The translations under genes and the position numbers were made by a program. From Endothia cerciana (taxonomy: Eukaryota > Ascomycota > Sordariomycetes > Diaporthales > Cryphonectriaceae): a stretch of 64,000 bases of DNA. Position 1 is the first letter of the stretch, and every line of letters begins with the position of its first letter. The stretch covers positions 859,097 to 923,096 of the forward strand of contig JALRMH010000007.1 in assembly GCA_026119935.1 (NCBI GenBank), read 5' to 3'. The notes beneath the pieces are model-generated. The model ran no database searches. It worked only from the letters and a program-made list of their open reading frames with translations, and was not told where the DNA came from. Shown in pieces: positions 35,501 to 47,600 of this stretch.

Positions 35501-35784
35501 ATGAAGCTCATCAATACAATGCTGGTAATCACCCTTGCGGCCCTTGCCGCCGCCGAGTCCAGGTGCTGCATCCCAGGCTGCTGGGGCTGCAGCAACCAGG
35601 CGTGCGGCTCTGGTGTGGGCTCCTGCGATGGAAACGCGTGGGTAAGTTTGTTTCTGCCCGGCCTCTGCTTCAGATGAAGAGCTAATCATCCCTACAGCAA
35701 TTCGTCTGCTGCGCCGACGAGAAGCTCGCCGTCCACGGCGTTGTGCTGAACAAGACCAAGGACACCGGCATGGGCAAGAACTAG
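35501..35784 (+). CDS. Small secreted cysteine-rich protein, 75 aa
   Basis: Exons 35501-35641 and 35698-35784 are joined across a 56-bp intron (GTAAGT donor, CTACAG acceptor) and encode 75 aa. Residues 1-18 form a signal peptide (hydrophobic MLVITLAALAAA). The mature part has eight cysteines at 22, 23, 27, 30, 35, 42, 51 and 52, spaced CC-x3-C-x2-C-x4-C-x6-C-x8-CC, all within 31 residues, followed by a charged, cysteine-free tail. An even cysteine count, small size and secretion fit fungal effector-like or antimicrobial-type disulfide proteins, but no family is recognised and no activity is claimed. The gene stands alone in about 3.3 kb of otherwise empty DNA. Confidence 0.8.
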
Positions 35785-37226
35785 GGGGAAGACGGTCCTT
35801 GGTGTTGTGGATCGATCGGTACACACATTAAGCCTGACCAAAAGACAAGTTGGTGGTCATGGCAGGGATGGAACACGGTCTCGCAACGATACAAGGTCTT
35901 TCTCTACACCTCTTCTAGGTCCTTCGAACACGTATGGAGTACAGCCTCAGTGGAGATCAATGAACACAGACAGCCATAAACTATGGGTGATCGAATGACT
36001 TACGATATGTCCCATAGAAACCTGTAATGCAGTGTACATTCACGAAAATGGTGACGAAGATGGGGCAGAGATTGCAACAAACCATAAAGCATGTTTGCCG
36101 TTGGCTGCGGCCCTTTACGTGCTCTTGAGGCGCCCATGAAGGTGTGTTGGGTAGAGATGGCATGGGTTGAATATTTCCTACCTGACTCTGGACTAAATGT
36201 CTATATTTCTCCTTTACACAGAAACATGTAGACCAGCCACAAAGATGTCTGTCTGGAGATGCCTCTATAATGGAGATTAGTGACAGGAAGAGACGTCCCA
36301 ATAATGCCCATATCTAAGAGGATTTCAGAAAGCACCTCTCGAGGAAAACTCCTTATCCCTTCCCTGAGCGGGCGAAACTAAAAAGGAAGGGGGGGGGGGG
36401 GACAAAGGCATCAGTGCGGTCCGAGACTGCTGACGAGCACGTTAAGGACGTATAACCTCCCTTTTCTATCATGCTCAAACTGCGGCTGGACGCCTTTACC
36501 TTCCAAGGCTGTCGATCAAGAAATCACATTCATCTGTTGAAATAAGCTTGTTTTCTTCCTAGGGGAATATAGCGGGTCCACTCGGCGCGCTGTTGTCAAG
36601 ACCCCCCCTCTGCAGGGCCGTGAGCACTGATTGTGTTTGAGCTCTAGACCTGACATTGACTTGGACAAAACCACTCTCGAGCTGATATTAGCAGCCTGCA
36701 CCCTTTTCCGGGCTATAAACAGGGGTAAAGCCAGAGGTTGGCTTCGACTTGATGGTCCCAAAAATACTGCGCAGATCACTTCACTTGTAGCCGGCTTAGC
36801 ATCAGGCTCGAGGCGCTAGTCGTGGCCAGCAGATGTGAAGGCTCCTCCTTCCGGGCTTGGCATCGTATATATATAAAAGATGACGAGGTAGTGTTGTGAG
36901 AGTCAATGCCAAGGCGGCCGTGACATTTCTCCCTGCTCATCGTCCTTGACCAAAGCTGTTTCCGTCTTGGCTGTCAGTGCCCGCGAGTGGACCCCTTGGC
37001 CAGCGTTTTGAAACGCGATCTGCGGCAACAACCTTGAGCTTCTCCGTATTCACTGCCTACCTCCCTTAATTTTTATTGAAAGGGTCTACGTACATATTAA
37101 AAGCGGCGTCAGTTATGGCCGGAGTGAGACTAGCAACTTGATTCCGGCCAATCTAGCCCCCTTCCCCCCAAAAGGCAACAAATAAAATAAAACAGCATAA
37201 ATAATTCTGAGGCACACAACAACGCC
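35785..37226. other. Intergenic region upstream of the SDR gene
   Basis: 1.4 kb with a pure G run at 36389-36401 and a TATA-like motif at about 36866-36878. A 106-codon frame at 35981-36301 (minus) is not supported as a gene. Confidence 0.5.
36866..36878 (+). promoter_or_regulatory. TATA-like motif
   Basis: TATATATATAAAA lies about 350 bp upstream of the SDR start codon. It is a strong match to a TATA element, but the distance means either a long leader or that it is a chance AT-rich run. Confidence 0.3.
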
Positions 37227-38519
37227 ATGAGTATCGCTGATGCACCCAATAGGCCACCGCCGCCACCGCCTGTCAAGATAGGACTGGATGACCGGTCGGA
37301 TCCATACTATAACTCCTCAGGCCAGGTAGCCAGCCCGCCATCAGCCTCGGAAGCCCTTATGGCACCATCGCCATCAACACCACCACTGTATGCGCCTTAC
37401 TCTCCAGACTCAGACCACCCGGCCCGCTCCATCACCAACGAGCGGAGGCTACTGAAAGAGCAGATCTCGCTGCCTGGGAACCTGCCGCTCCTGTCCAGGG
37501 CAGCCGCGGTGCATGGGCAGGTCCAGAATACAGAGGAGGAGGAGAAGGAGGACGAAGAGGACGAAGAAACACCTGAACTCCCACCCCTAATCATCATCAC
37601 CGGCGCCGGTTCCGGTCTGGGGCTCGCCCTCTTCAAGCACTTCTCCGCCGGCGAACTATCCTCACCAGATCTCCAGTACGACGTCCTGGGTGTCGACAAG
37701 CTCCCCTGGCGCCTCCCAGGAAAGGGCTTCCGGTGGCAGACCAAGATCGGCGGACGCGGGCATTTCGTCCAGCTCGACGTCACAGGCAGCACCAGGCGCC
37801 TGGACACCTGGGCCGAGAACTACCTCTACGCGACCGTGACGACCGCGAGCGGGAAGACGAGGCGCTGCCCCCGCCCGGTGTCGTTGATGGTCCACTGCGC
37901 GGATGCTCGTGGCCTGGTGCCTGGGGCGGAGCAGGCGTCTTCGGGGGGCGTCACGGCCGCGGAGACGCTGGAGGTCATGGATGCCGAGACGATGCGGCGG
38001 ACGTACGACGTCAATGTAGTCGGGACGCTGCAGGTTGTCCAGACTGTCATTCCTCACCTTCAGCTCTACGCGGACTGGCTCAGGGAGCGCCAGGACGAGG
38101 TGACGGCTGCGTTTGGAGGGGCTACGGAGTGGCTCGACCAGCTGCGAAAGCAGGGCAGCCGGGCGTCTCTCCAGTCCACACGGCTGCTGCCATCCAGGGA
38201 TTTACCGCCAAGGATTGTGATGATGAATAGCAGGATGGGGAGTGTCAGTGCGAATACCTCGGGAGGGGGTTATGCATACCGCGCGAGCAAGGCGGCGCTG
38301 AATGCTGTGGTTAGGAGTTTGAGTATTGATGTGCCCGAGGTGTGTTTTGCAAGTGTGTATCCAGGCCCCGTGGAGACGGACTCAATGAAAGGGGAAGAGA
38401 GCGCGATTACTTGCGAGGCGAGTTTAAAGGAGTTGGAGCCGTTGATTGAGAAGTTGGGAGATGGCCACCTGGCCAGCGGATGTTTTGTTGATAGGTTTGG
38501 CAATCCCATTAAGTGGTGA
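37227..38519 (+). CDS. SDR-family oxidoreductase with long N-terminal extension
   Basis: A single exon encodes 430 aa. The NAD(P)-binding motif TGAGSGLG is at 125-132, followed by NVVG in the middle, a catalytic Ser in MMNSRMGS and the YxxxK pair in YRASK, so the active-site triad of short-chain dehydrogenases is intact. The C-terminal part has YPGPVETDS, also typical. Ordinary SDRs are about 250-280 aa; here some 120 residues precede the Rossmann fold, Pro/Ser-rich at first and ending in a Glu/Asp run (about 103-114), and there is an inserted segment near 210-270. Substrate cannot be inferred. The N-terminal extension has no signal peptide or membrane segment. The stop lies 166 bp from that of convergent CSF1. 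Confidence 0.85.
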   Translation: MSIADAPNRPPPPPPVKIGLDDRSDPYYNSSGQVASPPSASEALMAPSPSTPPLYAPYSPDSDHPARSITNERRLLKEQISLPGNLPLLSRAAAVHGQVQNTEEEEKEDEEDEETPELPPLIIITGAGSGLGLALFKHFSAGELSSPDLQYDVLGVDKLPWRLPGKGFRWQTKIGGRGHFVQLDVTGSTRRLDTWAENYLYATVTTASGKTRRCPRPVSLMVHCADARGLVPGAEQASSGGVTAAETLEVMDAETMRRTYDVNVVGTLQVVQTVIPHLQLYADWLRERQDEVTAAFGGATEWLDQLRKQGSRASLQSTRLLPSRDLPPRIVMMNSRMGSVSANTSGGGYAYRASKAALNAVVRSLSIDVPEVCFASVYPGPVETDSMKGEESAITCEASLKELEPLIEKLGDGHLASGCFVDRFGNPIKW

Positions 38520-38685
38520 AGGCAGGATCCAGAGCCGCCCGAATTTTAACATGATTAGTGCATTACCCAGAATGAGTTGCAGATTTGGTCCCATCTATGC
38601 TATCCCGCGTATGGTTATGCCCAGTCAAACCAAAGAAAACGCCGTCGCTTCCCAATATCCGCTGGAGTGATGCGTATGCGGTACA

Positions 38686-41600
38686 TTACGAACTCCCCAA
38701 AATGCTACTGTATGCATCCTCAACCTCGCCCGCCAGCTCCAACAAGCTGACAATCACAATTTGATGTGTCAAGTTCGGCAGCTTTTCTCTGTGCAGACCG
38801 ATCCATTCGAGCGGGGGCGTCGCCTCGCCCATGTCGCGCAGTTGCGGCGTCTCGATCACGGGAGGCTCCAGGGCGTGATATTCATACTTGGATTGTGGCA
38901 AGTCCACCTCGGCTGTGATCTTGCCTTGTTGCTCTCCCTTCCCATCTCCGTCCTCCGGCTGTTTTTCTTTCTTTTCGTTCTGTTGTAGCTCGATAGATGA
39001 GGACGATGCTGGCTCCGGAAGGACACCAGTCACCTTGATCGCGCTAGTAAGCGCAACCTCTCGTCCATAGGCTTGGGCCAACGACCGGCTGTGGTTTCCC
39101 CACATCCCTCGGATGTACGATATGCGACTGTAATTCCATCCGACCTCAACTTTGCCTTCGAAGGCTGACTTAAAAATGTAATCAATCTGTGGGGAATCTG
39201 GAGTCTGCCACGTCTGCATGACAGCCTCGACCTTGGGCACCTTGAGAATGGTCCCGCCGCGTGAGCCGGTTGCAGAATTCACCACGTCCTCCACAGAGAG
39301 CTCACTAAGAGCCTTGGGCGCACCAGCAGACCTCACCCCTGCTAAGCCTATACGTAGCTGGCCAAGCGTGAGACCGAGAATGCTGTGGATCCGGTGGTCG
39401 TCAAGAGAGGCCGCAAAGCGCGCTTGGGCGTTCATTGCCTCCGCCTTAAAAACCTGGTGATCCGAGAAGGTGGTAGGGAAGATACCCAGGTTGAGTGCCT
39501 TGAGTGTCACCACGACGTCGGTGTCCAGAGAAATGGGCGCCTTCGACAGTATCTCGTCGCCTCTAGCCTTCGGGATAGATGGTCTTTGAACGATGGCAGC
39601 AGCCGATGTGACTGAACCCCGTTTCATGAACTTCTCGATCTCTCTGAGCGATGTCTCGAAGCTAGCCTGCCGCTCTGCCACAAGTTTCTTGAAAGCTTGA
39701 TACAAGGCGACACCCTGGGCAGCAGACGTCGTAGTTCCGAAGACTTGCACAGCTTCACCGTTGAGAGTCGCTACAAGCCGGTCTCCTAACTCATCCCGTG
39801 AGCGTCGAACATTGTACATGAGGAAGTCAAGGGATGTGATGTCGGCGACGAGGAAGGCTTGATAATCGAAGGCAGCCTTGACGCGGAAATGGCTGAACGT
39901 GACCGATGCCTGGATCATAGGAGTTTCGATAAGGGCCTGTTGTCTCTCTGGCCACTCGATGGAAGTTCGCAGCTGGAAGTCTTGCAAGGCTACAAAGCCG
40001 CTCATGCGCCCCTGACTCTCAACTCCGATTCTCTGGAATCCCATGCAGAGGTTCTGCTCCCAATCTGTTGTCTTCTTCGAGGACACCCAGAAGTCCTCGA
40101 TTACGAACTTCGACTTGCCAATGGCCTGGCCAAGATCGACACTGATTTCAAGAGCTGCCATTGATACCGTGGCTGTCCACGGAAAAGCAGCAGTCGCAGC
40201 CACTTGCTGATACCTTTGAACAAGGTGTCCCTGGGATGTTTCCGCCTGCAGCTTCGCCACCGGATTTGTCGACGAAGATTGGCGAACATCTCGTGGCAGC
40301 CATATTTCCCTGAACAGTAAGAAGTCTTGCAACTGCTTCGTGTTCACCGACACGCCCATGGGGCTGAATTTCAGGATAGCGGACAGGCCGCTGATGCCGC
40401 TCACATGCTTGCTGTTCATGAGCGACAGCACGATGGAGTCCACTTTGAAATGGCCAGTCTCTTCTCGGGAGTACACATGTCGAACGGAAGCGTAGAGATT
40501 GGAGATAGCTCCAGAAACGGCAAAGAATTTGCCTTGATCGACAGAAACCACGGTATTGATGGTAACATACACATCATCGAAGGAAGCGGTGGCTTCGACG
40601 CGTGCAATCGGTTGACAGCTGAGAGTAAACACCTGTTTGCATATGCGAAGGCCGAGGTTGAGCTTGAGCCGCCCGATGACAACGTTCGGATCAAGAAGGT
40701 AGTCCTCTTGGGCAGGTTTGGCTGTAGCAAGAGTCTCCCGTGGCTCGGCCTTCTCCTTAGAATCGCTGCCGACGATTTCCTTGATACTCGAGGTGAGGTC
40801 CATCACGAGTGGCACAAACGACGGGTGGAGTGTATTGTCAGAAGCGTCAATCATGAGTTCACCGTAGAGTGAAGGATCCTCCTTCCCAGAATCCCTATAC
40901 TCAACTTTGAAGGCGACACCAGGAGACTTCAACAAGGTACCCTTTCTACTGTCGTCGGCTGTGAATTGTCCATACTTGCCAGCAAGTCCAGCGCGGGAAC
41001 CTTGAGATGACTGCGATGGGTCGTCAGAGTCTTTTTTCGCGACCAAGTACACTTTAGCACCAGCGAAGTCGGCATCGAGAAGGAGTGACTCCATCCGCTT
41101 ACTGCCCAAAAGCGAACGACGGGGCTCAGCAGTTTTTTGCGCCGGAGTCTCAATTTGCTGACTGATCCTTCTAGGAGGTGCCCAGTGCTGAGTCGCCTGC
41201 CTAGCGTTGTCAACGGACAGCTTGATCGAGTCGACGATATGTGCCACAGGGATAACAAAACCGGAGGTTAGGCGTAGATCGAGGGACTTGCCGACGGCTT
41301 GGAACGCCATTCGACGAGTACTTGCGGTGGACACATAGGCCACATTAAATACGACCTCCGGCATCAAAGCAGAGTTAGCCGAGTGCATTTTCTTGGCTTG
41401 GTCGGCAGGGACCGTCTGGACCTGGAGGTTCTCAACGGACAGCCTGGCTGAGTTCCTTGTGCGGGTCCCAAGCTGGACTTTGTCCCAGGTGAACACCAGA
41501 TCCTCTTTGCCGTGCGAAGGCTCTCGCGTATCCATAAGAACAAGCCAGGCGATCTGCATCCTGCGAATCTCGAAGTTGTACCGGGCCGATGAAAGAAAAG

Positions 41601-44600
41601 AGTCGAAGAAGTCTGACTCCTCCTCTTCCTCCTGTTCATCATTCAACGTGATCTTCGGCTTGGTTTGTCTCAACTTCCGCAGAAGTTCGAGCTCACGAGA
41701 AGTGTCAAGGTCCTTGATCTTGTCATTCATATAACCAGCGACGTCCACAGAAGTTGATATAGTCTCGGGCGAAAGTATCACATCAAAGCCATCAGTGGTG
41801 ATGTTGAAGTGCCTCTGCTCTGACCCATCTTCGGCCAAGTTTGCCGTTGCCGTGATGAGCGCGCCAAACGCAAGACTGCCGCAAGTCCGAAAATTGCCTT
41901 CGACGCCCCTAGCAATCTTCCATTCGATCTGCTGCAAATTGATGTAGATTTCTGGGTTGTCCAAGATCGGCCTCGCTGGCTCGGGCCGGTTTGTCATTCT
42001 CAAGTGGATGCGTCCTAAGCCGAATAGAATATGTGCCAGAGGCTCGACATCAGACTTGAGCGGCGAATTACCAAAAATTTTGAGTCCCTCCAGGGTCACA
42101 TGGGCAACGTAGACGACAGGCGGTTTGAGTTGGTTGTCAGTGGGTGTATCCTGCGGAATTGCTGGTCGGCTATCGGTGTTGAATGTCTCACGAATATGCC
42201 CCTGGAGGACTTTCACTTGCTCTTGGACGTCATTGGCCGCGTTCGATATCTCCGGACGATTCAGAGCGCTGAGCAGACTGTATACCGCCGATGCATCCAG
42301 ATTGATGAGCTCGACTGAGGCAACTGTAGAGATCGACTTCTCACCCTCGCTCAAGCGGTACTTCACTCTGCCGTTGAGCGGTGGGATCTGAAACAGCGAC
42401 AACGACCGCAGTTCATTGTTGACTCGGGCTTGGATCTCATGGGAGTTCTCCTTGATATCGAAGTCGAAGATCAGTTCTTTACCGAAGTTCGCTGCCATCG
42501 CAGCGCGGGCGACGACGCCAGAGATACGATACGTAAGTGATTGTAGCAGTGGGATGCTGATGTAGTATGCGTCGAGAAACATGGCCACGTTGACCCTGAA
42601 TGAGGACAGACGATCTGCAATCTTCCTTTCTGATCGTGTCGGCCGAGGTGAGGAAGGTAGCTGCCCAAGCAATCGTTTCAGTCGCGCTGCCTCATCTTTG
42701 ACCAAGAGATCGAGCACTTCCAGAAGGCCGATTGGATCCTGCTCAACTGCGAAGGTGAGCTGCTTGCTGTTTGCAGATGCTTTGATGGTATGCCGGTCGG
42801 TTGTTTCCGTAGCTTGGAGTGTGTGGGACGCGATAACAGCTGGATCGCGGAGTTGGAACCCCCCAAGAACTTGGCCATGGCTGCGCATTCGTGAGGTGAC
42901 TGCATCGCAGCCTAGAATAAAATCCATATCTTGGGTTTCGCTTGAAGCTTTCCTGATGAGTAAAGATGCTTTCATGCCACTCACAAGAGAAGCAGCATTC
43001 AGATTGATCGCATCAAAAGCAATTTCTCCGCGGCCAACAGCAATAGCAACGTGAATCATATTGCCGGATACCTTGGAAGAGGGCTCCTGAGACCCCTTGG
43101 GCTGCTGCTCGTCCTTGTTCTGGAGTCTGGTGTACAGTCTGAGGACATCATCGACGAGCTCGAGGAGATCCCAGTTCAGTTTTATAGCGGCTTCTCCACA
43201 GTAGACATTGAGCATCATAACCGAGGCACTACCCGCACTCTCGTTGCCGTTCAGGACAGGGTCGCGCTCTGTACCCGGTAGGCCCCTATCCTGAAACCTT
43301 GTAGTGACTTCCGCGAACATGATCTCGTTTTGTTTCGGACCAGGATCAAGAACAAGACGAACGTCGCGAAGACGCATCACAGCGAGACGAGGCAGGTTTG
43401 TATTTGAAGAGCCAGTCTTGACTGTTGAAACCTTGCCAAAGACATGCTGGATGAGTCCTGTATTATCCATGTCGCCAAGATCCCAGCTCCTCCAAGAGTG
43501 GAAGCCACTAACGACTTGCTGACGAACGTCGTTGGGTACATCGAGTGATGGTCTGAGACAGTCAAGTCGCAGGCCATCGCACTTGGCAGGATCTAAGGTC
43601 GTCCATATCTGTCGAAGTCGGCCCATGAGTTTCCACGAATCATATGTTCGGAGATGGTCAGTTGCCGATCGTAGAACAGCGGATGGTCTGATCAAGAACG
43701 CCGGGTCTCTAGCACCCTGACCTTCGGCAACGAGTCGGTGTATAAGATATTTCTTCAACTTGTCCTCCCTCGGAATAGTGGGCGAGAAGATCTTGCCAAG
43801 CTCAGAGGCTAGGGTGGTGGTCCTATGGACAAGCGATGCGAGATACTCGATTTTCTCGGATGAAAGGCTGCAATTGATGGCTCCAATATCACCATCAACG
43901 TAGGTGACATCTTTGGAGCCCATAGACACCATGATATTCTCAACCTGCGCTTTGCCAGCTGCGTGGGTGTCGAGTCGCGCAGCCAGTCGTTCTGCAGCAG
44001 AAATCTCGAATAAACCCAGCCTGGAGTGGAAAGAGTTCCTGGTGCGGAAGCTGCTGGCATCGAAGGGGTCGTCCCATGTTTTCTCGGCCCTCGTCGTGAG
44101 AGCCAGGTCACCTAAGCGAAAGTCATACTGGTCTTGTTCTTCTTGCGGTGGTTCCGATGAATCCAGCTGAGACGAGTTGACGACGCGCAGGTTGGCTCGA
44201 GGTATTCGCAGATGCAGGTCGCTGATAGATCCATTCACTTTCCGTTTGCTCTGTTTTCCGAATATGTCTGTCATGACTTCGATTTGCACAGCATCGAGTA
44301 CGTCCTCTGGCTCAGAGAGCTGTAATGCTGACATCAATGTTGCAACATGCCTCGCAGCGGCCAGGTTCACGAAGCCCGTGAGACCTGTTGGGAGTTCGAC
44401 CAGAATGCTGGAATAGGCTCGATCCTCTTTCAGTGTACTAGGGTCGACGTCGTTTAGATCAAATTTGTTGTCTGTGGAGTCACTGGCCTCGTCAGCTTCG
44501 ATACTGGAAACGAGGGTTTCCGCTGTATTTGGCTGAATCGTCTCGAGGGGGAAATAAGGCGCGAAGTATTGGCTAGAAAACGCAACAGTGTTGTGTCCCG

Positions 44601-47600
44601 GATCCCTGCCGTCCCCAAAATCCCCATGCGCACTGTAAAACGCCGAGTGGTGATCAGTCGACCCCGAGGCTTCCCTCCGGTGCAAGCTTTGCGGCCCTGC
44701 ATGAGGTTGGTCCACTGGTGTGAAAGGTTGCAGGCCCTCTGGCATCCTTGAGTGTCCAGACGAGCGACGAGTAGAGCCGGGCCTTATTACACTGCTTGTA
44801 CTCGAGGTACTTATACTCAGAAAAGACGTCTTGTGCTTGTGGCCCCGCGAGCGCCGCGATGTGCTGCCGGTTGAAAAAGAGACTTGATCGTTAGACATGG
44901 CTTCTGCAGCTTCTGGCTGAGGGATGGGTGGTATAGACTGCGCCGGTGGCTCGACAGAAACCGGGACGTGTTCTTCTGGGATACCTGGCAAAAGAAGAAA
45001 TGGTGTCCGTAATGTTCGCTGGTCTTCGCGCTTGACAAGTTCTTGCTGTAGCCTGCGCTGCTTTGAGAAGTCGAACTTGCGTCCTACCGTTGCAAGGTGG
45101 ACGCTGGTCCTAACTAGCAGATCGGTATCAACACCATCATTATTGGGTCTTGCTCGATACCTTGAGACAGATTCTGCGTTCACACAAGACAACTCGATGT
45201 CGGGGATCTTGATATTGGCCCTCTTGGAGTAATGTGACCTCGCCCAGTCATTGTAGTTAACATCGATAGAACCAGTTGAGAAGAGGAATGCAGCCTCGTC
45301 GACGTGAAGCCAAAGCTTGATAGACTGCACAAATACCCGCAGGAATGTGACATCGTAGAGAACGATAGCAGATGCAGGGATGAGCGCATTCTCTTCGTCA
45401 TCGAAAGTCAAGCCAAAAGCCTTACCACCTGACATCAGTGCTGTGAGGAACGTTGCAGAGCATTCTCCTGTCACCGCGCCGACTGAGATGTCCCAATTGC
45501 AGAGATATGTAGGTTCTGTAGGCGGCAAACCGAACACACGATGGCCGTAGACATTGGCTCCGTCTATGAAGAGTTCGGTCGTGGCATTTGTGCTCAAAGG
45601 AGTAGTTGTTCCCGTATCACCATGTCCTAGAGCAAAGTGGGCCGGGCTAAGGACCAGGTCCATGTCCATGTAGTAGTTCGTGAAGCGCAGGTCTATGGCA
45701 AGACTTGACGCATCGATCTGCACATTTCGCTCAGCGGAGTAGAGGTTGGCAGGCAAGGAAACTTTCGGATCGTCTGCTCTGACACTGAGAATGACATCCA
45801 TGTCGTTGGACTTCTTTGGAGGAGGCTTTGCTCGGAGCTCGGCATCGGGATCTGTCTCTTTCAGTTTCAGCATGTCCTGATGTTCTTCGAGTGTCTTGAA
45901 ATGGACATCGTCTCCGAAATAATTGTCTTTCATCTTCAGGAAGTATCTGACCACGAAGCCGTAGAGATGGACTACGGGTGACTGTCCATTGATGTTGAGT
46001 ACGAGTGTGTCTGTAGTCGCTGCAGAGGTGATCGCGTTGTAGTGATATTTGCCATCCACTGCCAGGTTCTCCAGATGACCGATCGATGTGGACCTGAGAA
46101 AGCTGGCCTGGGTGTTCCAAGGCGGCACGTGGAGGTCGATGAACGCCTCCTCGGCCTTCACATCAAAGGGTATCATGTTCTTGGACGGTCTATACTTATC
46201 GATCGCGATGCAGGTGCTTGCGTCCAGCAGAGGACTCTTGATGATAATGTAGGTATTGTCTTCAAGGTCGGTTGGTTTGTTGATGATGTTGCCATCGTTG
46301 ACATTGAGATAGAGGTTTAGGTTCCGGAAGTGCAGATCAAGGGAGTATTTGAAGGGAGTGAAGACGAGGTATTCAGCGGGCGGTCCACTCGACCAGTCGT
46401 TCACGAGGTCCGTGAGCAGGAAGATGTGGTCCCTGAGTATGAATAGATCGAGTTCCTCGGTATCTATATCGAACTTCCATTGACGCAAGGCATTCCACCT
46501 CAGGGGTGTGGACAGATCACACGAGATGCGCTGCTTGCCAGATTTCCACAAGACTTCATGATTGATACTGCTTGATATCTCCGTCTTGGGGAAGTCGAGG
46601 TCTAGGGCACTCGAAAAGCCACTGGGTCCCGCAACCATGTCCATACGGTAGGATACTGTAGCATTTGCCGCGATTCTGACATCGAGCCATCCGTATTGAC
46701 GTTCGGAACCACCTGCGGTGGCCTGTTCGCTCTGTTTCGAGCGATTCCTGGTTCTTCGATTGTCACGAACTTTTTCGGTCTTGTAAGGGGGTTCTTTGCC
46801 TCTGAACCTCCAGTTTTTGGATTCTTCTCTGATTGGGACTCGCAGTATCACATCATCGTCGAGCTCCACATACAGCTGGAATTGGGTAGGCACCCGACTG
46901 GCTCCGGTGGGAAGCGGTTTCGCTGGTTGCGAATCTTTGCAGAGACCAGGGAAGAAGACGCGCTGGAGTTCTGCACGGTGACGGTCTGCCCACGGTCCAT
47001 AGTTTACAGAGCCTCCCTTGATCGATATGTTGATTCCCCAGGCCGGCGGCTCGTCACCATTGATGTTTCTCGCTCGGTCTGACTCGGCTTGTTTATCAAA
47101 TGTGTTCGATCGTCGAGGCGCCACCAGGCTAGGTGTATCCCAGTAGACTGTGATTGTAGCCTCTGGAGTATCCAGGACGGTGTTCTCCGCTGCATACTCG
47201 ACGGAGGCCCAGCGCAGGTGCTCGTTCTTCTCGAGGTCATCTAGGTACCTCGTGAGTCCTTGCCAGTGGTCAGACCCAGGTCCAGGGTTTTGTCTATCCG
47301 CAGTTGCGGTGGGCGTCCTCTCCCCCGGAGAGAAAGACTCGACAGAAGACCTCCAGAGGGGTACCAGATCTCGCAATCGATTCAAGGCCCTACGCCGATA
47401 TCTGTGGAACACGGAGCGTCGCGGCAGCGGTTCAGAATCCTGAGCTACTTGTCTCTCTCGTAGGGCCCTTTCGACCTGATCCTCCCTGTAATCCTCATTA
47501 TCCCTCATCTCAACGACGGGAGAATCAAGCTTGATCTTGTACAATTGTCGATATGGATCAGGCGTTTCCGTGGCCACGGCATCGATTTCTCCAGTCAGCC

